64,000 bases of DNA. Origin: Hypomyces perniciosus. Its lineage: Eukaryota; Ascomycota; Sordariomycetes; Hypocreales; Hypocreaceae. Both the position numbers and the translations under genes were made by a program. Where the stretch lies: NCBI GenBank assembly GCA_008477525.1, contig SPDT01000005.1, positions 1,116,001 through 1,180,000 on the forward strand, written 5' to 3'. This document shows, in pieces, positions 54,774-64,000 of this stretch; the first letter of the stretch is position 1, and every line of letters begins with the position of its first letter. The notes beneath the pieces were generated by a model, which was not told where the DNA came from, searched no databases, and saw only the letters and a program-made list of their open reading frames with translations.

Positions 54774-56180
54774 ACAACCAAAAAAGTGTTTTCCATCTTT
54801 CGTGGCGGCATTGGGAATTGGGCGTACGGTCTTAGATTTTTGAGATGTATGAATGAGATTCCCCTGGTATTTGGGTCATTCGGTTACTCAATTGGACCCG
54901 TCCAGCGTCTTTGCCATGAAGCTGTTCCTGTCATAATTTTTGTTACATGTGACATGCCGCGATCCATCTCAACCCCGGTGAACCAAGTAAACAGCCAAAA
55001 TCCGACCAACCCTTTGGTCAGTCTGGTCACAGCACCAAGCCCAGAATGCAAGGCGTTTCTCCATTTGACGGGGCCATGAATCCGAGCAGAGTGAGATGAA
55101 AAGACTTTTATAATCCAGTGTTATATGGAAGGAAAATGGGGTCCAATCCGACAACTCAGGGGGATCGGGCTGTTTGTTGGTTGATGCATGTTGATCAAAG
55201 AGAGGCCAAGGTTGGCACGAGGCCACCAAGGATTGGTGACTCGAATTCGAAGAGCCAAATCGAGAAAAGTGCAAGTATTACGAAAGAATGATTATACAGA
55301 GAATGGTTTTCAGAGGAGAAAAAAATGTTGCAGACTGGACAGTTAATAGTTGCATGTTATGGGGGGAGGCGAGTGCATATACTTGGTACCTATTTCAGAC
55401 CCCTAATCCGACAACAACATTTATTCCTTCTCCATCATAATTCTTGAAACCATCGAGCATCTTGTGCATTTTCACGGCTTCGTTTTCCCACAATGCAATA
55501 TCGAATCCTTTCATCAAATTCACCTCACATTTTGCTCACATTTTCACGCCTCCTATGCGCACTGATCCCTCACGATGGCTCTATCTCTTGACATCCTCGA
55601 GCCTCAACTTTCCAGCATCATCACCCTCAACATCAACCTTGACCTTCACAAGGCAGACAAAACAATGGCTCCGGCCATGTGAGGATGCGGCAATACGCTC
55701 CTTATACGCTCGCTGTCTGAGAAAGTGTATGCGAATAATGCTGCTGTCAAGACTCTCTCCCTGTCGGTTGATCACGCGTTCTTGTGCCTGATTTTGAGGA
55801 TTGTTTCTATCTCCCGAGGCAAGTTACACCACTCACCGCTCGCGACTCAGCGTTTCTGTTGCTGTGTTTTATTTGAGCCTTGGCCTCTTCGTGTTTACTC
55901 TTGAACCTCTTGCGCTCGTCTCACCAATCTCACAGTTCAGTCGCTCCAGATAATGCCTAACTGTTTCATCCGCTTCCAAACTTGTCTTTTATGCACTCTC
56001 TTTAGGTCTTGATTTCTGGAAGTTGAAGCTATACAGCAGAGCTTTGAAACAAGCTTTGGCTCAGGTAAGACTGGTCAACGATGGCGGTTCCATAGCTAAC
56101 ACCAGCATGTCCAGCTTCCTCTCCCAGCCTGGAACCTATATCACATACACACAGCACAAACGGAATTAATCGCCATCGCA
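54774..56180. other. Intergenic with a possible small or upstream ORF
   Basis: At 55575 an ATG in good context opens MALSLDILEPQLSSIITLN; the frame meets TGA after about 35 codons and then stays open as VYANNAAVKTLSLSVDHAFL for another 60 or so. This could be a decayed gene, an upstream exon of the 56181 gene with an unseen intron (GTGAGG lies at the TGA), or chance. Nothing else is supported. Confidence 0.3.
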
Positions 56181-57851
56181 ATGCCAAACGCAACTCCAGA
56201 CGAACAAAGGCTCCCAGAGTTCGACGCCGCATTCCGAGACTCTTCTCCATTCTTTTATTTTCACCATATTATTGACCCCGTGGCTGCTACCCTTCGCGTA
56301 GAAGTTATCGGTCCCAACTTATCATACACCTTCCGACACGAGCGAGCAAGAGCACTTCGACCTGCCTCCGACATAGCTAAGAACCTGGAGCGCAAGACGG
56401 CAGGCTTCCTTGCCCTCGTAACCGAAGGCGGCAACCGGCGCATTGTCCTCGCTTGGGCTGAGAGCGGCCATGGTGTCAGTCGCTCAGGGGATCTCCTTGA
56501 TGCTGGACCCAGTGTCCTGGCAAATGATTTGTGGACGAAGAGAGTCGTTGCCATGGGAAAGCTCCTATCTATGCGTATGCGCCGCCCCTTTGACGGCAGG
56601 GCTTCCCTCACCGCGGGCCGCGATATGGCAGGTGTCTTCCTCGGTGCACACGTCGAAGTCAAACTTGCTGTTCACGCCATCTTCGTGTTACTCAGCATCT
56701 TCAACATCACGCAGGACTGGAACAACGTGTCGCGCAGGCACCTGCGGATGTTGCGACATGCACGATGGGAGGATGGGACGATACCAGCGTTTGAGATTTA
56801 TTTCTCAAGAAAGAACTGCTGGTTCTGCGGTGCCTTGGTGAAGAATCTAGAGAGTATCACAGGAGTATCGATAAAACTCATTTGGAGGGAGAGGCTGGTC
56901 AAAGTGGTCTACGAGAAGAGGCCGTTGAAAAAGGGGCCACAGCCAAATCAACCTCGACCACAGCAGGAGAGGGCATTGGGAGAGAGCAGTGACCAAGACG
57001 AGGATGAAATTGAGGATGATGAGACTCTATTTGGGGATGATGTGCAACCTGTGGACTACATTGACCTTACTGGCGACCACTCCCATCAACCACGCTCCAG
57101 AAACAACGGGCCCGACCTAGCTGAGATCATCAATCTCATAGACGACGAGGAGCAAATTATAATTGACGACGATTCAGACTCCTCGCGATCTATTTCACCA
57201 CCCCCTCCCTCAGACCAGCAGCAGCAGCGCCTTGCGGTAGACGAATACATCGATGGTTTGGCATATTGTGTCGGCCAAATCGATCAGTGCCCGCAAGGCG
57301 CGCAAACCGCCATAATAGAATTTGCGGAGGCGGTTTCCAAGCAGCACAACCGTACCGCGCGACGAGCACCAGCACCGAAGAATCACCAAGCCTGGGCGAA
57401 CATCAACAAGCCTCTTCCTGCGACGCCGGTGACGGAGCCGCCCCCCTTCATGATAAAGCCAGCTGGGCCGGCTGAAGCTGCACAGGTTGAAGCAAGTTCA
57501 GCTGGTGGATCGCAAGAAGAACAAAAAGTCTCCCCTGTTAAAGAGGCACCCACAGGTCAATTACCTACGCCGCCAACCAGTGAAGTCAAGCCAGAATCTC
57601 AGAAAGTGAGGGCACGATTCCCTGAACGCCACGACCGCAACAGGAGCAAATCGCCTTCTGAGCTACATGAAAGGCATAAACAAACAGACGCTCCCAGTGC
57701 CCAGGTCAGACAACGCTCGCCACGGCGATACTCCTTCCGCGGTGGTGAACAGTCGACGACTGGCGATGACGCAAGGAGGGCCAGGGGAGCGTCTATCCGA
57801 GTTGAGATTCCAGCGCGACGGCGTGCATCGCCTTCCCCGGACCCATTTTGA
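56181..57851 (+). CDS. Protein with a deaminase-like HxE...CxxC signature and SUMO-interacting-like acidic tail
   Basis: One exon, 556 aa. The N-terminal 250 residues form a compact domain: GAHVEVKLAVHAI (H157, E159) followed by FSRKNCWFCGALV (C213, C216). The HxE plus CxxC pairing and spacing fit a zinc-dependent deaminase-like fold, closest in style to the fungal OTT_1508-like deaminase family; this is my inference, not a search result. Then come a Pro/Gln linker, an acidic run, and hydrophobic-acidic clusters VDYIDLTGD (about 293) and EIINLIDDEEQIIIDDDSDS (about 314) that look like SUMO-interacting motifs. The C-terminal 200 residues are disordered, rich in Pro, Ser and Arg (RRYSFRGG, ARRRASPSPDPF). 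Nuclear function is plausible. The substrate is unknown. Confidence 0.7.
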   Translation: MPNATPDEQRLPEFDAAFRDSSPFFYFHHIIDPVAATLRVEVIGPNLSYTFRHERARALRPASDIAKNLERKTAGFLALVTEGGNRRIVLAWAESGHGVSRSGDLLDAGPSVLANDLWTKRVVAMGKLLSMRMRRPFDGRASLTAGRDMAGVFLGAHVEVKLAVHAIFVLLSIFNITQDWNNVSRRHLRMLRHARWEDGTIPAFEIYFSRKNCWFCGALVKNLESITGVSIKLIWRERLVKVVYEKRPLKKGPQPNQPRPQQERALGESSDQDEDEIEDDETLFGDDVQPVDYIDLTGDHSHQPRSRNNGPDLAEIINLIDDEEQIIIDDDSDSSRSISPPPPSDQQQQRLAVDEYIDGLAYCVGQIDQCPQGAQTAIIEFAEAVSKQHNRTARRAPAPKNHQAWANINKPLPATPVTEPPPFMIKPAGPAEAAQVEASSAGGSQEEQKVSPVKEAPTGQLPTPPTSEVKPESQKVRARFPERHDRNRSKSPSELHERHKQTDAPSAQVRQRSPRRYSFRGGEQSTTGDDARRARGASIRVEIPARRRASPSPDPF

Positions 57852-58084
57852 TATTTCCTTGTTGCTTTGATATGCTTCCCATGGCGGAAAGGAGGTTCTG
57901 ATCCGTGGGCAACGATATATGGCTTTGTATTATACGATGAATCGGTAGATTTGGGAGGGATACGTCTTTATGCTCACAACTAGTAACAATGCAATGCACT
58001 CCAGTATCCTCTGGTCATTTCATACATCCCAAATTCCATAGCGCCGTGAATGCTTCATCAAACCTAATTCACAAACAAAGCTCT

Positions 58085-60339
58085 CTATCCATCCCTCCTC
58101 ACAGTCCTCTCCCTCACAGCATCCCTGAATTTCTCCCCCAACGCCTCCACCACGACGCTAACATCAGGCTCCCTGTGGCCTTTGTCCTGCTCTTCCCTCT
58201 CAACGCCCAATCTCTTCCCTCCTAGACCTAGTTTGCCCATTGTGGTTATATGCTTTACATCCCGACCGTGTCGCACCGAGCCGTGTGCAGATGACGGCGT
58301 GATGAGTGTTTCGTCGAGAAGGTCCTGCCAGCGGGAGAGGTAGACACCCGGTCCGGGGGTGGTGCTTTTGCAGTCTGTAGATTCGGCAGAGGAGGATGTG
58401 CTGGTGATGATGCACTGGAGGCGCTTCTGGGAGAGGGCCCTGAGGTCTGCGAGGTATGATGCGTGGGCGTTTATAGCAGCCAAAACGGGTGCCCTCACCA
58501 CAGGATCCAGAGAAGCGAATAAGGCGTCGAGACACTCACTCATGCCATTCGTCCCCTCCTCTTTCTCGTGTCCTTCATTCCCGGGAGATTCGTCCCGCCG
58601 CTGAAACTTGACAGCAACATCCTTGGCCCATACGCGAAACTCCTCCCACACATCTGGGCACTTACTCGCCAGCGCATGCACCCATCCATACAACAACCCG
58701 CGGTTCTTCCTCAACAGCTCCACGTAATCCTCCACGCTCACCATTCTCTCCTCCTCTCCTGATCCCGTAGGAGATATTTTAGGCTTGCTGGCGTGTATGA
58801 AGTCCGAGATGAAGCCCTGCATAGACTCGAGATACTCGCGCAGATCAATCCGGGAGTGTACGCTTCGAATCATAGGGTCGTATGCGGCTATGATGTCCTT
58901 GATGCTTTGTGTGAAGAGGTCAGGCGGTTGTTTGCATAGAACGGATGTGATTGCATCGCGGTCGTGTACGGAGAGTAGGGCGGAGTAATATTCCAGACAC
59001 TGAGCATGCTGAGCTTCCGTCAGGGAGGATACGAGTTCAGGATTCGATACGTTGAGTATGGCTGTGATGACAGACTGTGAATTTTCTGCACTGGCAGTGC
59101 GCACGACGCCATGTTCGCTTCGTCCCTCGGCAATGTGTTTCTGTATGGCTTGGAGCATCTCCTCAGTCGGTTTATCCTCCTTGCTCTTCTCAAATTTATC
59201 GGCGCTTTTGCGGAACTCAGTTGCGTCCCACGATAGGACGAGCGAAATGATGCGCTGCAGGAGATTCATCCCATCGTCGGCATTGGCAGTCAGACCGAAC
59301 CAATTGGTTATGCTCGTGACGCTCAACTTTGCGAGTAGGAGGCGCATCATGCCGCTGATCATGGTTGCTGCGTTTCCTATACGCAGGGTCTGCTTGATCA
59401 TCTTGTAAGGGATGAGGCCGTTGATGTTTTCCAAGAGCTTGAGGAGGTACTGTCCTTCCGGGGAGAGGATGAAGATGTGATGAGCAAACGTTGCCAGACT
59501 ATATAGCACTGTCAGTGTCATCGTGCTCGTTCAAGAGGCCGAAAGAGGCCTTACTGGATGATGCCATAGTCAACTGCGGCTTTGACAGCAGGCGAATGGG
59601 CCTCGACATCATCCGTCCTGCTCAAATGATCAAACATCTCATCCAACAAATCCCCATACGCCCACCCCTGCACAACATCCTCCCACGCCCTCTCCAATTC
59701 CTCCGCCTTATCTTTATCATACTCCCCCATTAGCATCTTCCTCTTGTCTTTCGAAGCTTCGTTTTCTTGCTTCACAGCCGTTCTCTCCACCCCACCTAGA
59801 ACTCCCCTCGCCAGCATCTCACCCACACTGCTCGCTCCCGTTGCCAACGTCTTCCTCGTCCCCATCGCCCCCTTATCATAACTCTCCGATAATCCCGCCT
59901 CCGCAAACCTCACAAACAAGCCCTGCATCCTCACGCTCCAAAACTCCCTCGGCAAGTCCCTCACTCCAGGGAACGGTAAAATCAATCTGGTCAACAGCAT
60001 CTGCAACAGCGGCGACATCGACTCCCCTTCCTCCTCATCTTCCTCCCCGTCTTCTCCCTCATCTGCAGCATTCTTCTTCTCCTTGGCCTCTGACGATGAT
60101 GGCGGCACCGGTGTTCTCACCCTCGGCGTTCCCACAGGTGTCGTCGATTTACTACTCCCCCCAGTCTGCAAAGAAGCGCCCATCGTCCCTGTAAACGGAA
60201 ATCCATACTTGGTCACCGCATCTGGTGCTTTGAACCCTTCAATCTCGGCATAGGTCTCATGATGCGTCAAAATATCAAACAGCGCACGCGTCTGCTCAGC
60301 GGTGAGAGAGACAACGGCTGTTGTTCCCTCAGCCGCCAT
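58085..60339 (-). CDS. PXB / DUF3818 protein (PX-associated), no PX domain seen
   Basis: Exon 1 (60339-59555) and exon 2 (59498-58085) join through a 56 nt intron (GTAAGG...TATATAG) to give 732 aa. Residues 1-260 match the PX-associated PXB region (start LTAEQTRALFDILTHHETYA; SPLLQMLLTRLILPFPGVRD; WEDVVQGWAYGDLLDEMFDH). Exon 2 continues with LATFAHHIFILSPEGQYLLK and GMMRLLLAKLSVTSITNWFG, then a long helical DUF3818-like part. Yeast YPR097W/Lec1 has the same two regions with a phosphoinositide-binding PX domain between them; none is evident here. A Ser/Thr/Pro and acidic insert lies at about 50-105. It is probably peripheral membrane, in lipid or vesicle traffic; the exact role is unknown. Confidence 0.75.
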
Positions 60340-61097
60340 TGCGCCCACCAAGATACTTCTTTTGCCGTTAAATTCTCGTAATCATATGAGACGAACAGGT
60401 ATCTCATAGAGGAGAGGATGCAGTACCGTTGTTTGAGGATAACGAAAACAAAACAAACAGTTTTTCCCATTTCATTATGGAAACGCAATGGGGTGTACGA
60501 AGTATATATATACATATGTGGGATTAAGCATAAATTTACTGCTAACGGGGTTTCGTCTGCACTTCGCCACCACTAACCCACTATTTGCAGAAGTGACGGA
60601 AGTGACGTCGCATCTCACTCATTCTTCACATGTTCTCATCGCATTTCTAATCAACCTCTCTATTAAAATGATATTTTAGAAACACAAACGTAATACATAA
60701 AATAGACAAAGCCATCAAGACAATCCTCTCAAATGGCATCCCACAATCGCAATGTACATCATTCACATGTTGCCCTCATCTCATGTTGGTATCAAATTGC
60801 ATCTCATTGTACGCCGTATGAGTACTAGAACTAGGAATAGACCAACGAGAGAATAAAGATACATAGCATGGAAAAGAAAGAAAAACGTTCAAGCCGGTTC
60901 GGCATGTCCTTACACACTTTTCACCCTCATTATCCACCATAATCCATTCCCATCATGATAATCTCTGATAATGGTATCTCATGACGACACAATCCATCTC
61001 ACGCCTGGCTCAAGGGGTATAACATCTGCACACTCATGCCGCTCTCAATCGAGTTCCCACTGTTCCTCTTTGTTCTTGCTAGTTCATCACTGCACCC
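60340..61097. other. Promoter of the PXB gene and 3' flank of the HAM1-like gene
   Basis: 758 bp between two minus-strand genes, AT-rich at 60480-60720. No gene is recognised; the minus ORF at 60267-60515 overlaps the leader. Confidence 0.5.
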
Positions 61098-63695
61098 CTA
61101 GTAAGCGGTGAGAACTTGCCCGTGTTTTCCATTCGTAGCTTCAGGAGATTTGCCATTTGTGTGCCCGTTGGTGACAGGGTGTGGCTTTCTCTCAATACTG
61201 GGTGCGGGAGGAAGATCATTGCTCCTTTGGGCGTTGCCTATGCAGAAGACAGGGCTTTCCCACCTCTCTCCCTTGGCAGCCAACTCCTTGTACTCGGTAG
61301 CCTTGGAACTAATGCCAGCTGGGAGGTGTATGTTGGGGAAGATGCTATCTTGCTTGGTCATAGCCATGTTAACCTTCTTGTCCTTTGCGGCATCCTTCGC
61401 CTGCTCCTTGCCTTGGAGAATGCGTTTCTGCGCAGCGTTGTAGTAGCGCTGGTAGAAGTTGGCTACCGCCTTCTCGGGATCATGCTTGGCTTCCTCGGCA
61501 GCGCGGTCGGCATCCTGTTTGACCTGATAGGCAAATTGATCCAGTTTGTTAAACTGATCCTTAATGGCCTTTTCGACAGCCCTCTGCAGTGCGGGGCGGA
61601 CGGCCCTGAGCGCGATAGGCTTGAAGAGGGTAAATAGGAGCTTGTGGTTTGACTTCTTAACCTTGAGTTTGAGGCCCTTAACATTCACATCGACTTTCTC
61701 AACCTTGAACATGTGCTGGGAGTCCCGCTTATCTGCGGTTGACACCTTCATGCGGAACGAGAAGCCATCCCCAGGGAGGAGAATGTCCACAACGCCAGTG
61801 TCCGTGATGCTGGGGAATCCACGCTTACGCTTAATGTGGTAGCTGACATCACGGAGATCCATCTGGATACCCGTCACCTTGACGTCGATTGTATTCTTGT
61901 GCTTGTTAGCAATCTTCTTGCGCCCCCAGCGGAAATAGTTGTCGCTGGCAATTTCGAGGACATTTGGCATAAAATTGTCACTCTCCAACACCAGGTTCTC
62001 AATGATTGCATCGAATTGGGGATCAGAGTACTCGATACGAGGCACAGGGACGTAGGCAACGTTCTCCAGAATGGCCGGGAGGATAACCTCTGTCAAATCC
62101 TTGACGAGATGAGGCTTGAACATAGCGTTGCCGTGTTCATCATTGCCCAGGTCTCTGAACAGTTTCTGGACGGCAAGACGGAAGGCTTTGTTTTGCTGGT
62201 CCTGGTCGAACTGGTCGCCAATAAATTTGACTTCGTCAAGCACACGATCAGTGTGGCTGCGATACTTGTCACGGAGCAAATACCGGCCTTGGTCGTAGAG
62301 GCGGTCCCACTCGTTGGTGGAAGCGTCTTCCAGGATATAGCCCTGCTCGAGGAGGCAGCGTCGGATATAATCATTGACCTGCCTGAACCAGTCCCGGAGT
62401 TCGTCGTCCTTGTCAGCGTCCTTGTAGATCTGGCGAATGGACTGCCACAGATCCTCGGTAGATGTGCCGTTGGCAAATCGCTCAATCAGCGTTCGCAAAT
62501 CATCCTCGACAGCAGACAGACCAGTTCGAACGTCCTTGGCTGAATCAGCAGACCCTCTGCCATAGTTGCGACCATGGCTGCCGTACTCCTCAGCCAGTCT
62601 GAGAAGCGTCTGGATGGCCTGGGAGTAGTCAGGGTGCTGCTGGCATTCCAGCACAATCTTCTTGAGGCGGAAGATGACCTGATCTTTGCGCTCCTGGGGC
62701 ATTTTTTTGTTCAGGTACTCCCTGGCCTTGCGGCGGTACTCCTCGTTGCGTTTCTTGATCTTGTCCTGGGTCTCTTGATCCACATTCTGATCAATCTTTT
62801 GGCTTGCTACCGACTTGGCTGTATTGACTCCAGCCGCCTGGCTCGCCTGGCTCACCTGGGTGGAGGACGTGTCGGTGCCTTGAGGAAGTGCTGCGTCAGT
62901 CGCAGCGGCTGCCACGTCCTGTGTGTCCTTTTTGGCGTTCCCCTTGTAGAGGCCCTGTGCCTGTTTCTTCAGTGACTCCCTGGAAAAATCGGGGGCATCG
63001 TGCCATGTGTTGTCCGGTGCAGCGTGATCAACCTGGTGAAGTTGGTCTTCCGAGGGGCGAACCCAGCTGGCAGCGCTGGTAGCGCCATCGCCAATCATGT
63101 CACGCAACAAAATGGAGGCATCCTTGACTGCACAGTGGAGATGTTAGCTTCAGGGATCCGTTCGTGGAATGTGAGGGTTTACGTACGCAGCTTACGGAAC
63201 TGGCCGTTGGTAATGAGCAAGGTACCCAGGGTTCTAAGACCCTCGAGGGCGTCATCGCCATCGCGCCTCGCCGAGTCTTTGGTGATTGGAGCATCAGGGG
63301 CGCTGAAGCTCTTGGTCTCAAAATGGGTAGTTTGCCAGATGAAGTCCTGGATCAGATTTCCGTCGTTCTTGGACAGAAGAAGCTTCTTTGCCTGATTGAT
63401 AACCTCCCTGGCATCTTCAACTAGCACCTTTCCCTCGTCTGACAGCTTGTCGGACGGGTGGCTAAGGGCTTTGGATTCCAAGAAGCTGTTCAAAGCAACA
63501 TCGATTTGGTCGTTCTAGATACTTGGTAAGTGGTGTGTGTGGTGGACAGGGGAGCTGGTGCCGTGTTAGACTTACGGATGGAACCTTGCCATTTTTGAAT
63601 GCGTGGAAAATGCCGTAGATCTGGAGCTTGCGGTTGATATCCTCCTCTTTTAGCTTCGTGTCCGTCGGCTTGTTGACGTTGGCGAGGGGAGCCAT
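61098..63695 (-). CDS. HAM1-like protein (BPI-like lipid-binding fold)
   Basis: Three exons (63695-63576, 63514-63187, 63127-61098) with introns of 61 and 59 nt give 825 aa. The start MAPLANVNKPTDTKLKEEDI leads into helices (DQIDVALNSFLES, REVINQAKKLLLSKNDGNLI), then a Lys/Gln-rich linker (KNAKKDTQDVAAAATDAALP), a long central region (IRQIYKDADKDDELRDWFRQ) and a C-terminal domain with VPVPRIEYSDPQFDAIIENL and IDVKVTGIQMDLRDVSYHIK. These match the fungal HAM1_N/HAM1_C (DUF4449) family, predicted to share the lipid-binding fold of BPI proteins. It has a disordered tail (PPAPSIERKPHPV). Its cell role is not settled. Intact and conserved. Confidence 0.85.
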
Positions 63696-64000
63696 GTTGG
63701 ATGCTAGGCCCTGTAGGTATTACTTGTAAATCGTGAGGAGGTTATTAGGGGTATGGAGGTCCGGGGAGGCGGTATGTAAGTGAGAAAGGGATTGTAAGAG
63801 CCGTTGTTTGGTATCGTAGAACACCGGAGCGTATGGGTATCACAAGAAATTGGTGGGAGACGTAATTATTTGGGGGGTATAATTCGGCCTTGTGAGAGAG
63901 ACAAGGAGGGAGAAGGGGAAGAAGAACCAGGCCACGAGTCTGGAGAGGCAGGACGGAGTTTATACCCGCAGCTTCCTCCACTGGGCAACACCGAGACAGA
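63696..64000. other. Upstream region of the HAM1-like gene
   Basis: 305 bp to the right edge. It contains the presumed promoter and leader; the minus ORF at 63745-63981 shows no recognised features. Confidence 0.5.

Noticed and set aside
61836..62543. Plus-strand 235-codon ORF
   Set aside because: Lies antisense within the HAM1-like coding exon; no family features. It is a shadow of the real gene.
1..64000. tRNA or rRNA genes and CRISPR arrays
   Set aside because: No tRNA B-box with matching acceptor stem or rRNA core was recognised. The 7.8-8.4 kb array has variable spacing and alternating orientation, and the genome is eukaryotic, so it is not CRISPR.

Overview
The window looks like genomic DNA of a filamentous ascomycete (Pezizomycotina, probably a eurotiomycete-like lineage). 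The basis is protein-coding genes broken by 45-90 nt GT-AG introns with CTAAC/CTGAC-type branch points, fungus-only families (LaeA-like methyltransferase, FunK1 kinase, DUF3435 recombinase-like protein, fungal transcription-factor domain, ERMES subunit MDM10, HAM1-like protein), and many intergenic copies of the palindrome TACTCCGTACGGAGTA. Species assignment is an inference; nothing in the window names it. Exon-intron models below were built by eye from splice sites and reading-frame continuity.

The left half (about 1-32 kb) is accessory in character. It holds a fragment of an unknown gene, a tiny membrane protein, a LaeA-like methyltransferase divergent from a transcription-factor-domain protein, a FunK1-type kinase, an array of short degenerate repeats spaced about 30 bp, and a five-exon DUF3435 tyrosine-recombinase-like gene with C-terminal C2H2 zinc fingers. 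The roughly 400 bp upstream of that gene is duplicated at 31 kb in a copy changed mostly by C-to-T and G-to-A transitions. Between the two copies lie an MFS transporter, a SET-domain gene with an unusual N-terminal extension, and a run of broken genes: ankyrin, trichothecene-acetyltransferase-like, aldo-keto reductase, and a P-loop/TPR NLR-like gene with two stops and two frameshifts. Several of the stops fit repeat-induced point mutation (RIP).

A LDB19/ArtA-type arrestin gene at 33-34.7 kb is intact and conserved. It is followed by about 5.7 kb with no recognisable gene and then a decayed Tc1/mariner (Tan1-type) transposon at 40.6-42.3 kb.

The right third (about 43-64 kb) is a conserved, gene-dense segment: kelch membrane protein, snRNP SmE, MDM10, a ZIP zinc transporter, ribosomal protein S19, a protein with a deaminase-like HxE/CxxC signature and SUMO-interacting-like motifs, a PXB/DUF3818 protein and a HAM1-like lipid-binding protein. 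These genes are unrelated in pathway (splicing, translation, mitochondrial biogenesis, zinc uptake, membrane traffic) and are probably neighbours by conserved gene order only. The window therefore spans a boundary between a conserved core segment and a repeat-rich, RIP-affected accessory segment.
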